Source: an uncultured Prevotella sp. (GTDB lineage Bacteria; Bacteroidota; Bacteroidia; Bacteroidales; Bacteroidaceae). Taken from it: 29,010 nucleotides of DNA. Below the pieces are notes generated by a model. The model was given only the letters and a program-made list of their open reading frames with translations, had not been told where the DNA came from and did not search any database. This document shows, in pieces, positions 17,701-25,689 of the stretch. Made by a program: the position numbers and the translations under genes. The stretch covers positions 1 through 29,010 of the forward strand of contig CAMZBS010000017.1 of NCBI GenBank assembly GCA_947304695.1, in the 5' to 3' direction. The stretch's first letter is position 1. Each line of letters starts with the position of its first letter.

Positions 17701-20700
17701 CTCACTCCTTCGGAGAACACCAAGGACTGGCAGACCTTCACGCTGAAGCTGACTTCAAACGAAGGTGCCGAGCTGCTGAACACCCTGCATTACGTGGTCT
17801 ATCCTGCTACACCGTTGCTCAAGTGCAGCGAGTCGTCGATTAACACCACAATGATCAAGGACACCGTGCGTACCTATGAGCTGACAATAACTAATGAGGG
17901 ACGCCGCGAGACGGGCGAGATTCGTCTCGACCTGGGCAATACCACATGGCTGACGGCTGCCACGCCCATACGCATGGCCTCGCTGGCCATGGGCGAAGAA
18001 GCCACGGTGGTGCTACAGATGAAGCCTACCGCCGACATAGAACTGAACAGTGTGAAGGAGGGCAACATTTTCATCAGTGCGGCCAATGGCGGCGGTGTGT
18101 CGATACCCATGCGCGTGGAATGCGTGTCGGAGAAGACCGGCAAGCTGATCGTCGATGTGTGGGACGAGTTTACGGCCAACACCGCAGACGGTCCCCATGT
18201 GAGTGGTGCCACGGTAGCCGTGCTGCATCCCGTCACCCAGAAGCTGCTGCGCCAGGACGTGACCCCCGACAGTGGCAAGGTGGTCTTCGAGAATCTGCCC
18301 GAAGGCAAGTATCTGCTGCGCGTCACCCATCCCAAGCACGAAAGCTATAGCGACTATGTCGTCGTCAGTCCCGGTTGTACGCAGACCCAGCGGGCATTCA
18401 TCTGCTACAGTGCCATTTCCGTGGAGATGGTCTACGAGCCTACCGAGGTGGAAGACGAATATAATATCGTGACCACCGTGAAATACGAGACCAGCGTGCC
18501 CGCCCCTGTGGTGAAGCTCGATTTGCCCGAGAAGCTGCTGCTTGAAGAGATTCGCACCCCCTATGTGTTCTATGCCACCATGACCAACGTGGGCCTGATC
18601 ACTGCCTTCGACTCCCGTTTCTATTTGGCCGAGCAGAACGGTGTGTTCCACTTCACCCCGCTTGTCGATGGCCCGTGGGACATCCTTCCCCAGCAGAGCG
18701 TGGTTATTCCTGTGATGATTACAAAGGAGAGCGACGGCATCAGTTTTGTCCACTACTCAAGAGATGCCAGACGCCAGGTGCCCGAACAGGTCATCGACTG
18801 CGCCATGGCCGCCCTTGCCCGCTACCGTGGTCCCTGTGAGACCTGGAATGTGAGCGAAATGCCCGAATATGAGAATAAAAGGATGATGCAGGTCAGAGAG
18901 GCCTGTGCGGGTGTGGGCAATGTGGCCGACCTCGTCGGCAAGGCGCTCACTGCGTTGGGCTTCTCGCCTCGTGGCGAAACGGCCTTTGGCGGCGGTTCCG
19001 GTGTATTCAATGATGTCAAAGGCGGCAATCCTGGAGGACTGGACTGCGACCCGTGTCTGAACAACAGGGCCAAACCTTATATCAATGCCTTGTTAGACAT
19101 GCAAGACGACGATAATAAGGAGAAAGCCAAAAACGCACTCAAGCTGCTGCTGCCCTGTGACCCCAGGGGCAATCTGCCATCTTGGGCGAGACCGCTGGAA
19201 AACGATGACGATGATGACACCTATGCATCGCGTGGTCAGCGCAGGAGTGAGGACATCCAGCGTATTGCCAGTTATGGGCTGGATATTGACACGATTCCTT
19301 TCAAATACGTGATGCAGCTTTATTACGATGCTGTGAAGACCTTGAACGGTGAAGAAGTCGACGATCCTGTTACCATACCCAACCTGAAGCCTCAGACAAA
19401 GTATGCTGTGCAGATTCCCGACTGGCAGCCGTCCTACCTGAAGGCGGCGCTGAGGAATACCGCCTTGATTCACGATGCCAACTACCATGAACTGGCCTAT
19501 ATCTATCATGTGCTGGGCGACTTCGATCATCGCCCCATCCCTCTGGAGCGCGCCCATGACCTTGTCGAGGCTGTCAGGCAGAAATGGGGCACGATGGGCA
19601 CGGAAGGACAGACACTGTCGCTGGAAGAAAAGAATCGCCTGCGGACCTTCGCCCTTTCGGACTATGAGTTTGATGAGGTGTTGCAGCGACTTTACAACGG
19701 CATGAACCGCTCTGGAAAGAAGAAAAGCGAGTGCGTGGACTTCGATGCACTCGATGCCTGCTATGCGCGCATTCAGAACGACCTCTTCCAAATCAACAAG
19801 AAAGGCTACAGCACACCGGCCGAACTGGTTGCCGACGCGACAGCCGAAGCCATTGACAACCTGAAGACCGGACGCAACAGCACCTGTGCCACCGTGAAGC
19901 TGAAGATGGACCAGAAACTGACCATGACCCGTCAGGCCGTGCGCGGTACGCTCACCGTAGAGAACGGTTCGCAGCAGACGGCCATGACCGACGTGAAGCT
20001 CAACCTGGTGGTGACCGACCCCGACGGCAACATGGCCACCGACCACATCATGGAGATCCATACCGAAGAGATCAGCGGCTTCACCGGCACCCTCGACTAT
20101 GAGAGCGGGTGGACGCTGGCGGCAGGCCAGACGGGTGTGGCAAAGATCATCTTCATTCCCACGAAGTATGCCGCACCTACTGAGCCACTACAGTACACCT
20201 TTGCCGGAACCATCTCGTTCGTCGACCCCTTCACAGGACTGCCCGTGACGCGCGAACTGGAGACCGAGCGCCTTACCGTGACCCCCAGCCCCAACCTGGA
20301 GCTGACCTACTTCATGCAGCGCGACATCATGGGCGACGACCCGCTCACCGAGAATGTGGAACCCGTCGTGCCGTCGCAGTTCTCGCTGCTCATCAACAAC
20401 AAGGGCTACGGTGATGCCACGAAGGTGAAGATGGTGACCAACCAGCCCCGAATCATCTCTAACGATAAGGGCCTGCTGGTAGACTACGAGATCCTGTCGT
20501 CGCAGCTCAACGGCGGCGACAAGACACTGGCCATGGGCGCCAGCGTGGCCACCGACTTCGGCACCATTCCTGCCCAGTCGCAGGCCTACGCCCAGTGGTG
20601 GCTCACCAGTACGCTGACCGGCCACTTCACCAGCTACGACGTGAAGGCCACCCATGTGACCAGCTATGACAATCCCGACCTGTCGCTGCTCGACACGGTG

Positions 20701-22632
20701 ACCATCCACGAGCTGATTCACCAGATTGAGATTCCCGGTGGCGAGAACCATACGCCCAAGCTCATCGGCTTCATGGCCAACGACGAGGAAGACAGCAAAG
20801 ACCTGCCCGACCGCCTCTATCTGAGCGACGGCACCACGAAGCCCATTGCCACGGCCACCTCGGTACAGGTGACGAAGCGCAGCGAAACGGAGTATCTCAT
20901 TAGCGTGATGAGCGGTGCCGAAGGCTGGAACTACGGAAGTGTGGTCGACCCCACGGGTGGTTCCCGAAAGCTGCAGAGCATCGAGCGCCATAGCGACAGC
21001 AAGATGCTGCCCAAGGTGAACTTCTGGCAGACCGACCGCACGCTGCGCGATGCCATGGATCCCCTCTATGAGAACCTGCTGCACTTCTGCGACTCTATGC
21101 CGCTGACCGGCGAACAGTATGTCGTGACCTTTGAAGAACGGCCCGCCGAGGTGCTGGCAGTGACTTCTTTCTCAGGACTTCCCGCTGCCGACACCTACAC
21201 GTCCGATGCCGTCGACACGGTCATGGTGACGTTCAACAAACCCATCAATACCGCCACCTTCACCTACGAAGACCTCACGATGCTGCATGAGGGCCGCACG
21301 CTCGACCTGAGCGAAGTGGAGATCAAGTACGTGAACGACCAGACCTTCAAGATTGGCATTAAAGACCTGACCACACTCGATGGCTACTATTCGCTGACGG
21401 TGCAGACGAAGGATATTTATGACCAGCTGGGATTCACCGGCGAGCAGGGCAAGATGCAGGGATGGATACAGGTGACCAACGGCAAGGTGAACCTGCGGGT
21501 GGAGTCAAGTCCTGAAGGTGCAGGCACCTTGACCCCATCGGGCACCACACAGCAGGACATTCGGAAGTATATAACCGTGACGGCCACGGCCAACGATGGC
21601 TACACCTTCCAGCGATGGATGAAGGACAACAGAAAAGTGAGCGACAGTCTGTCCTACAGACACTACCTGTTAGGTCATACCACGCTCGTTGCCGTCTTCC
21701 AGCCTAAGACCTATCAGGTCATCGTCAACTACGACCAGTACGGAGGCCAGATAGAGGGCGGCGGAACGGGCATCTATGAGTACAACCAGACCGTCAATCT
21801 CAAGGCCCAGCCCAAGTCGGGCTACTACTTTGTCGGATGGAAGCATGGTAATGAAACGGTGAGTACCGACCCCGAACTGAGCTTCACCGTGACGGGTGCC
21901 GACACCTATTCGGCTGAATTTGAACTGCTTGACTATGTGCCGGTGACTCTGTTAGACACCAACGCCGACAATGTGACCATGTTTGCCAACCCAGGGACGA
22001 AGAACTTCCATGTGACCATGAACCGCAAGCTGTCGCAGAACCAGTGGAACACGTTCTGCGTGCCGTTCGACATCTCCGAGCAGCAAATCAACAAGGTGTG
22101 GGGCTACAACACCATGCTGGTGCAGTTCAAGTCGGTCACCGACAGTGTGCTTAACTTCGAATATGCCTGGAACATCAAGGCCGGTGAGCCCTATCTGGTG
22201 AAGCCCGAACGCACCGTGGTGCAGCCCGAGCTGGACTATAAGGGCAATCTGGTGCTGGCATCGAATCCGCAGCCAAAGACCGTCGGCGACTATAGCTTCG
22301 TGGGCATCTATTCGCCCCGTGCTTGGGATAACATTGGCCGTGAGTATTACTATGGTGTGTCGTCGGGCAAGCTTGTCAAAGCCAAGTCCACTTCGTCGCG
22401 GCTGAACGGCATGCGAGCCTACTTCGTGCTGCCAGCCAACGCCCTCAATGCCCGCCTGAGCATTCAGGGCATCGAGACCGTAGGCATCGACAGCGAGGCG
22501 CTCATCGACGGCCGTGCCATAGGTGGCCCTCAGCGTATCTACAATCTGCAGGGTCAGCGCGTCAATAGCGACGAGCATAGCCTGCCTGCTGGAATCTATA
22601 TTGTCAACGGTAAAAAACAGGTAATCAGATGA
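14704..22632 (+). CDS. Giant secreted multidomain protein with cohesin-like N-terminus, copy 2
   Basis: This 2642-aa paralogue of the 4107-12008 product keeps the same domain order throughout. It has a signal peptide (about 1-24; ATG 14710 is an equally good start), a cohesin-like domain (about 27-170; 'VDVPVYVENTSVNISALQF', 'GRLFTVRMDI', 'VVLSDSLGNNVV'), CARDB-like (174-297), a Calx-beta-like array (299-720), CARDB-like (720-835), Ig-like domains, a carboxypeptidase-regulatory-like domain (from about 1146), a cysteine-bearing region (C1366 to C1485, CDPC at 1448-1451), an acidic NDDDDD run near 1500, IHELIHQ near 2002, a Big-type domain, two InlB B-type repeats (about 2263-2406) and the same C-terminal module and sorting-type tail. 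The region around residues 1490-1700 is the most diverged from copy 1. Upstream spacing to the LRR gene is 31 nt with an A/G-rich stretch that may aid initiation. Surface scaffold or adhesin by inference. Confidence 0.9.
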   Translation: MIMKHIRFFSLLLMVLTAVTVTAQEVNKLYLGDVTGMKSRSVDVPVYVENTSVNISALQFDVVMPKGVTLKTGSYEAVLDQNRVADHQVRMSILTGKERTYRVMLLSAGNKTLRANKGRLFTVRMDISSSEEQLVEGNTYPLTVSNVVLSDSLGNNVVTEYRSGSLTIGASPDFVVSNVRLTSSATTVNPGDDVEVGWTVQNQGGANAQGGWNAHVFIVSTTTGEDVRLGIARHNDEALASDESKDFTAAFTVPRTPGLDGSFQVQVRLLPNSDSGEPTEYQQNNTTTGTDTYTLTKRLYLTLQSSMPERTGVSSAPYYCLLERSGSRVAAQTFSVSSPSTDNRATLESNQITIRQGSSADGVYVNIADDQVLNGDSVAYRVDVAGANGYQAVSATTYIIDDEQPTLSLELSKSLADEGDDLTMTVTTSRAETHDLKVKFSCDHPSRFTMPASVVIPAGQTSAEVTVKVIDDYEPSDTVAVTFLAAASNYHSGEALILLSDNDMPQITLTLDPSMVSEGAGPSAVMGSICRSVADAGSNVTVKISTTDEDLLYCPTPTIRLARGVLEATFALSTVDNDKVNGDHEVEVTAAVYVSSCGCMTNGKKGGVSRQTITVTDNDGPALKLTAKSPNMWEGSTGNVFEVERNDDPVNDLVVYITVSGSSDVTCPTEVTIPQGQTKATFTADLALNDQSDDSHAITFTARATGYASTSCWVMSTDQTLPDATVTDLTVTSGDVYATQPAILSMVLHNYGNANLPIGTPVMIMVNNKVVHTLYTEEALAPGQESQMMVEASVTLSDVAGTMEVKAVVNNDRSINELNYANNTAFLQLDIKPLLYASQLSTNKAVYTTNETITVTGKTTGKANREAPLEVYFLQGGNRYTVTVQTDADGDFTAQWLPAAGVSGRFVVGACMPGEELTTEMALIDIYGMYRATQTFLAYEMEETETLDAYIDVVNTGKLTVSGIVAEAVGKPDNVSISCEGITGIPAGETRRLIFHITGLTPSENTKDWQTFTLKLTSNEGAELLNTLHYVVYPATPLLKCSESSINTTMIKDTVRTYELTITNEGRRETGEIRLDLGNTTWLTAATPIRMASLAMGEEATVVLQMKPTADIELNSVKEGNIFISAANGGGVSIPMRVECVSEKTGKLIVDVWDEFTANTADGPHVSGATVAVLHPVTQKLLRQDVTPDSGKVVFENLPEGKYLLRVTHPKHESYSDYVVVSPGCTQTQRAFICYSAISVEMVYEPTEVEDEYNIVTTVKYETSVPAPVVKLDLPEKLLLEEIRTPYVFYATMTNVGLITAFDSRFYLAEQNGVFHFTPLVDGPWDILPQQSVVIPVMITKESDGISFVHYSRDARRQVPEQVIDCAMAALARYRGPCETWNVSEMPEYENKRMMQVREACAGVGNVADLVGKALTALGFSPRGETAFGGGSGVFNDVKGGNPGGLDCDPCLNNRAKPYINALLDMQDDDNKEKAKNALKLLLPCDPRGNLPSWARPLENDDDDDTYASRGQRRSEDIQRIASYGLDIDTIPFKYVMQLYYDAVKTLNGEEVDDPVTIPNLKPQTKYAVQIPDWQPSYLKAALRNTALIHDANYHELAYIYHVLGDFDHRPIPLERAHDLVEAVRQKWGTMGTEGQTLSLEEKNRLRTFALSDYEFDEVLQRLYNGMNRSGKKKSECVDFDALDACYARIQNDLFQINKKGYSTPAELVADATAEAIDNLKTGRNSTCATVKLKMDQKLTMTRQAVRGTLTVENGSQQTAMTDVKLNLVVTDPDGNMATDHIMEIHTEEISGFTGTLDYESGWTLAAGQTGVAKIIFIPTKYAAPTEPLQYTFAGTISFVDPFTGLPVTRELETERLTVTPSPNLELTYFMQRDIMGDDPLTENVEPVVPSQFSLLINNKGYGDATKVKMVTNQPRIISNDKGLLVDYEILSSQLNGGDKTLAMGASVATDFGTIPAQSQAYAQWWLTSTLTGHFTSYDVKATHVTSYDNPDLSLLDTVTIHELIHQIEIPGGENHTPKLIGFMANDEEDSKDLPDRLYLSDGTTKPIATATSVQVTKRSETEYLISVMSGAEGWNYGSVVDPTGGSRKLQSIERHSDSKMLPKVNFWQTDRTLRDAMDPLYENLLHFCDSMPLTGEQYVVTFEERPAEVLAVTSFSGLPAADTYTSDAVDTVMVTFNKPINTATFTYEDLTMLHEGRTLDLSEVEIKYVNDQTFKIGIKDLTTLDGYYSLTVQTKDIYDQLGFTGEQGKMQGWIQVTNGKVNLRVESSPEGAGTLTPSGTTQQDIRKYITVTATANDGYTFQRWMKDNRKVSDSLSYRHYLLGHTTLVAVFQPKTYQVIVNYDQYGGQIEGGGTGIYEYNQTVNLKAQPKSGYYFVGWKHGNETVSTDPELSFTVTGADTYSAEFELLDYVPVTLLDTNADNVTMFANPGTKNFHVTMNRKLSQNQWNTFCVPFDISEQQINKVWGYNTMLVQFKSVTDSVLNFEYAWNIKAGEPYLVKPERTVVQPELDYKGNLVLASNPQPKTVGDYSFVGIYSPRAWDNIGREYYYGVSSGKLVKAKSTSSRLNGMRAYFVLPANALNARLSIQGIETVGIDSEALIDGRAIGGPQRIYNLQGQRVNSDEHSLPAGIYIVNGKKQVIR

Positions 22633-22704
22633 AAAAGCAATATATTCCTCCCCGCACAGAGATCATACGGGTGCCATTTCATGGCATGGTTATAACAAGT
22701 GGCG
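22552..22704 (+). repeat. 153-bp exact duplicate, copy 2 (partner 11928-12080)
   Basis: Identical to 11928-12080 and covers the same stop/start junction. Beyond 22704 the two microprotein genes differ at only six positions up to and including their stop codons, after which the flanking DNA is unrelated. Confidence 0.85.
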
Positions 22705-22808
22705 ACCCGCCTCAGTTTAAGGTGGGCGACGCCGCATCTGGAATCACTGAAGATGACGACATAAACGGTTCCCGCCGCATGCGTGGCGCGTGGGACGATG
22801 ACTTTTGA
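22629..22808 (+). CDS. 59-aa microprotein overlapping the giant gene, copy 2
   Basis: Its ATG lies in the ATGA stop/start overlap of the 14704-22632 gene, exactly as in cassette 1. It is 59 aa, ending ITEDDDINGSRRMRGAWDDD plus F. It differs from copy 1 at A26D, R28P and Y59F, with one silent change and a different stop codon. No signal peptide or membrane segment is seen. A strong intrinsic terminator follows 13 nt after the stop, so this is the last gene of the cassette transcript. The product is unrecognised; see the first copy for what can be seen in it. Confidence 0.8.
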   Translation: MKKQYIPPRTEIIRVPFHGMVITSGDPPQFKVGDAASGITEDDDINGSRRMRGAWDDDF

Positions 22809-22821
22809 GCAATGAAATGAG

Positions 22822-22870
22822 AAATGAGAAGTGAGAAGTGGGAAAAATAAATTCCTCACTTCTCATTTTT
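22822..22870 (+). terminator. Intrinsic terminator of the second cassette
   Basis: A perfect 14-bp stem, AAATGAGAAGTGAG (22822-22835) with CTCACTTCTCATTT (22855-22868), encloses a 19-nt loop and runs into a T stretch ending at 22870. It sits just after the second microprotein gene and before the next promoter. Confidence 0.85.
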
Positions 22871-22894
22871 AATGAAAGGAAAAGACAAATTTGC

Positions 22895-22925
22895 TTGGCG
22901 GTTACGATTTTTTATCGTATCTTTG
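22895..22925 (+). promoter_or_regulatory. Bacteroidota-type promoter for the EEP-family gene
   Basis: TATCTTTG at 22918-22925 with TTG at 22895-22897, a 20-nt spacer identical in layout to the promoter at 253-283. It excludes the in-frame TTG codon at 22891 as a translation start and supports ATG 22948. Confidence 0.75.
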
Positions 22926-22947
22926 CGGCATCAATAACAGACCTGAT

Positions 22948-23997
22948 ATGAGAAAAATACTGACCATCCTGGCACTCTTTCTGATGGGAACGGCTGCCAT
23001 GCATGCACAAAACAGAAGATATGAGATGCATGCGATTGGATTCTACAACCTTGAGAATCTGTTCGACACCAAGCATGACGAGGGTAAAAACGACTACCAG
23101 TACCTGCCCGACGGCACGAACAAATGGACGGAGCTGAAGTACCAGCACAAGCTGAAGAACATGTCGCGCGTGCTTTCAGAGATGGCTACCGACGTGGTGC
23201 CCTACGGCTGTGTGGCCATAGGCGTGAGTGAGGTGGAGAACAGCCGCTGCATGACTGACCTTGTGAACCAGCCCTCGCTGAAGGCACGCGGCTACAGGTT
23301 CTGCCATGTGGAAGGCCCCGATGCCCGTGGCGTGGACTGTGCGCTGATCTATAATCCTAAGTATTTTACGTTGCGCAATGTGAAACTGGTGCCCTACGTC
23401 TATGAGCTGGCTGCCGACAAGGACCGCGCCACCCGTGGTTTCCTCACGGTGAGTGGCACACTGTCGGGCGAGCATGTGACCATCGTGGTGTGCCACTGGC
23501 CCAGTCGCGGTGCAACATCGTATTATCGAGAGGCTGCCGGACGTCAGGTGAAGGTGCTGAAAGACTCGCTGCTGAAGGACGACCCGAGAGTGAAGGTGAT
23601 TGTGATGGGCGACATGAACGATGACCCCACCAACAAGAGCATGACCACATGTCTGGGATGCAAGGCTGAGATAAGCGAGGTGGGGGCAGGCGACATGTAC
23701 AACCCCTGGTATAATACGCTGGTGAAGAAGCGCACGGGCACGCTGTTGTATGACGGTGCGTGGAACCTGTTTGACCAGATTGTGATGAGCCCCAGTCTGC
23801 TGCACAAGGAGGGTCAGCAGGACTACAACACGCTGAAGTTCAGACGGCACGAGGTGTTCCGTCGTGACTACCTGTTCCAGAAGGACGGCAAGTACAAGGG
23901 CAGCCCGCTGCGTACCCATGCGGGCGGTGCCTGGCTGGACGGCTATAGCGACCACCTGCCCACCATTATCTATCTGATGAAAGAGGTGAGGAGGTAG
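22948..23997 (+). CDS. Secreted endonuclease/exonuclease/phosphatase family protein
   Basis: This is a 349-aa protein with a signal peptide (residues 1-20, MRKILTILALFLMGTAAMHA). Start 22948 was chosen because the promoter box lies just upstream. Hallmarks of the EEP (DNase I-like) fold are in order: FYNLENLFD (32-40), GVSEVEN (92-98, metal-binding glutamate), RGVDCALIY, CHWPSR (catalytic-type His), VMGDMNDDP (Asp/Asn pair) and the C-terminal SDHLP histidine motif. All key residues are present, so it should be an active metal-dependent phosphodiesterase or phosphatase, acting in the periplasm or outside the cell. Homologues in Bacteroidota are usually annotated only as 'endonuclease'; the substrate (nucleic acid, phospholipid or inositol phosphate) cannot be told. 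The uridine kinase gene follows after 40 nt on the same strand. Confidence 0.88.
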   Translation: MRKILTILALFLMGTAAMHAQNRRYEMHAIGFYNLENLFDTKHDEGKNDYQYLPDGTNKWTELKYQHKLKNMSRVLSEMATDVVPYGCVAIGVSEVENSRCMTDLVNQPSLKARGYRFCHVEGPDARGVDCALIYNPKYFTLRNVKLVPYVYELAADKDRATRGFLTVSGTLSGEHVTIVVCHWPSRGATSYYREAAGRQVKVLKDSLLKDDPRVKVIVMGDMNDDPTNKSMTTCLGCKAEISEVGAGDMYNPWYNTLVKKRTGTLLYDGAWNLFDQIVMSPSLLHKEGQQDYNTLKFRRHEVFRRDYLFQKDGKYKGSPLRTHAGGAWLDGYSDHLPTIIYLMKEVRR

Positions 23998-24037
23998 CTC
24001 CTGACTCCATACGCTTAACTCCTAATTCCAAACTCAC

Positions 24038-24652
24038 ATGACCATCATCGGAATAGCAGGCGGCACAGGTTCGGGCAAGACCACCGTCGTAAAGAAGATT
24101 GCAAGCGCACTGCCTCCGCATTGTGCAGCCATCATGCCCCTTGACTCTTATTACAACGACACGACTGGCATGACGCCCGAAGAGCGTGCTGCCATCAACT
24201 TTGACCATCCCGACGCCTTCGACTGGAAGCTGCTCACCGAGCATATCAAGAAACTGAAGAACGGGGAGCCCATTGAGCAGCCCACCTATTCCTACGTGAT
24301 TTCCAACCGACTGCCCGAGACGGTGCATGTGGAGCCGAAGCCGGTCATCATCCTGGAGGGCATCATGACGCTGCACTACAAGAAGCTGCGCGACATGATG
24401 GACTTGAAGATTTTCGTGGATACCGATGCCGACGTGCGCCTGATTCGCAACATCCGTCGCGATGTGGTGGAGCGTGGCCGTACCGTCGAAATGGTGCTCG
24501 ACCGCTATGAAAAGGTGCTCAAGCCCATGCACGACCAGTTTATTGAGCCTACCAAAAAGTTTGCCGATCTCATTATCCCTTCAGGAGGAGATAACAAGAC
24601 CGGCATTCATATTCTCCGAACTTATATTGAGGGAATTGTTACGGGCGTGTAA
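24038..24652 (+). CDS. udk: Uridine kinase
   Basis: This 204-aa product has the length typical of bacterial uridine kinases, which phosphorylate uridine and cytidine with ATP or GTP in pyrimidine salvage. The P-loop GGTGSGKTT is at residues 8-16, followed by the substrate-side LDSYYND (35-41) and NFDHPDAFDW motifs, the ILEGI strand and an arginine-rich lid (RLIRNIRRDVVERGR). It is cytosolic, with no signal peptide. The gene may be co-transcribed with the upstream EEP-family gene (40-nt gap, no terminator seen). Its last 14 nt overlap convergently with the end of a decayed minus-strand gene. The family assignment is secure; a phosphoribulokinase-like paralogue is the only alternative. Confidence 0.95.
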   Translation: MTIIGIAGGTGSGKTTVVKKIASALPPHCAAIMPLDSYYNDTTGMTPEERAAINFDHPDAFDWKLLTEHIKKLKNGEPIEQPTYSYVISNRLPETVHVEPKPVIILEGIMTLHYKKLRDMMDLKIFVDTDADVRLIRNIRRDVVERGRTVEMVLDRYEKVLKPMHDQFIEPTKKFADLIIPSGGDNKTGIHILRTYIEGIVTGV

Positions 24653-24940
24653 TCGCTACCTTTTTCCCGCTGACAATATAGAGTCCTTTCTTCAATTGGG
24701 AATCGACCACGCGGCGGCCTTGCAGGTCGTAGATGTGGCTGTTGGTTCCCAATTGCTTGTTTTCTGTTTCGCTGATGCCAAGAATGGCACTGTTCTGACC
24801 ATAGAACAGCAGACGGAAATTGTCTACAGCAATCCAGTTGCCTGAGGCACCTTTAGCCTCGAAGCCAATGTCGATGGTGCCGACAGTCCTAAGGTTAATG
24901 TCAGCAGGCAGATGAGTAATAAATAGTTTTTGGTAGTCAT
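24639..24940 (-). pseudogene. Internally deleted remnant of a secreted protein with sorting-type tail
   Basis: Reading leftward, ATG at 24940 opens a clear signal peptide (MTTKNYLLLICLLTLTLGLS plus A) that runs into a stop about 37 codons on. From about 24880 a different frame encodes a typical C-terminus: GNWIAVDNFRLLFYG, then YDLQGRR...GLYIVSGKKVAITRP, ending at TAA 24639-24641. The two frames differ by one base and the usual several-hundred-residue middle is missing, so this looks like a secreted-protein gene that lost its centre. It starts 18 nt after the stop of the HdeD-like gene, suggesting it was that operon's second gene, and overlaps the 3' end of udk. The alternative is a very short secreted protein broken by one frameshift. 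Confidence 0.65.
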
Positions 24941-24958
24941 AGGCGTTTAAGTTTGGGA

Positions 24959-25636
24959 TTATTCTATTTCTGTTTTTGTTTCTGTTTCTGCTTCTGTTGC
25001 AGTAGGTTCTTCCTCTTCGGGCTTGATTTCCTCGGCTTCCAGATACTGGCTCTGTTCCTGTTCCCGTTCCCAGCGTTTGCGGCGTCTGGCAAAAGTCAGG
25101 GCATTGATGGCTTCTACCACACCGTAGAACAGGCTGAGCCACCCCAGAAGTAGCATGGCTGTGCTGAGCGGAGCCATGGGCTTCAGGATGATGTAGAGAC
25201 CGGCAAGCAGGATGAGTGAGGGACAGACCCAGAAGAAAAACGATGAACTGCCGAAACGGCGGGCTGAGATGATGGCCATGAACTGGGTGATGGCTCCCAG
25301 GATGAGCAGGGTGCCGATGACGTACATCAGCATGGAGATGAAGGTGGTGGGCATCGTTGCCAGGATGCCGCCCAGGATGATGCTGCCTATGCCCACAATG
25401 GGGAAGACGGGCTTCTGACCGGCAATCTGCCGCCCTTGGGAATCGTAGATGGTATACTCGCTCTGATGGCGGCGAGCATTCCAGTAGGTAAGCAGCGACA
25501 CGATGCCTGACAGAAAGAACAGCAGGCCGATGGCTACGACGATGCCAGTCACAGTGTTGTCGGGATATTTGATGAGAAGCACACCGACGACAATGGCCGT
25601 CAGGGCACGGAAAAGGGAGCTTTGTAGAAATTTCAT
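24959..25636 (-). CDS. DUF308/HdeD-type membrane protein
   Basis: This 225-aa protein has about six transmembrane helices (roughly 8-24, 30-51, 78-95, 99-123, 133-151 and 157-180), arranged as three repeated pairs as in the HdeD/DUF308 family. E. coli HdeD is linked to acid resistance, but most family members have no defined role. A basic ARRRKRWE segment follows the last helix and a 35-residue Glu/Thr-rich tail (EEIKPEEEEPTATEAETETK) extends into the cytoplasm; its DNA is a run of imperfect 6-bp repeats (24961-25005). The gene is driven by the leftward arm of the divergent promoter and lies upstream of a decayed secreted-protein gene. Confidence 0.8.
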   Translation of the reverse strand: MKFLQSSLFRALTAIVVGVLLIKYPDNTVTGIVVAIGLLFFLSGIVSLLTYWNARRHQSEYTIYDSQGRQIAGQKPVFPIVGIGSIILGGILATMPTTFISMLMYVIGTLLILGAITQFMAIISARRFGSSSFFFWVCPSLILLAGLYIILKPMAPLSTAMLLLGWLSLFYGVVEAINALTFARRRKRWEREQEQSQYLEAEEIKPEEEEPTATEAETETKTEIE

Positions 25637-25659
25637 AGTCGTTTCGAATTATTCTGTGG

Positions 25660-25667
25660 CAAAAGTA
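25660..25667 (-). promoter_or_regulatory. Leftward -7 box of divergent promoter
   Basis: Read on the minus strand, TACTTTTG fits TAnnTTTG and lies 24 nt upstream of the HdeD-like start codon (25636). It is one arm of a 12-bp perfect inverted repeat (25659-25670 with 25687-25698). No good -33 TTG is present at the expected distance. Confidence 0.6.
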
Positions 25668-25689
25668 CGAAAAAATAATTAATTAGTCG

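Noticed and set aside
22891..22947. Upstream TTG start for the EEP-family gene
   Set aside because: The promoter box at 22918-22925 lies inside this extension and the signal peptide starts at 22948.
25000..25142. Minus-strand 167-codon frame starting at 25142 as a real gene
   Set aside because: Its first half overlaps the HdeD-like gene in another frame and is low-complexity; only the part below about 24900 looks like real protein and belongs to the pseudogene.
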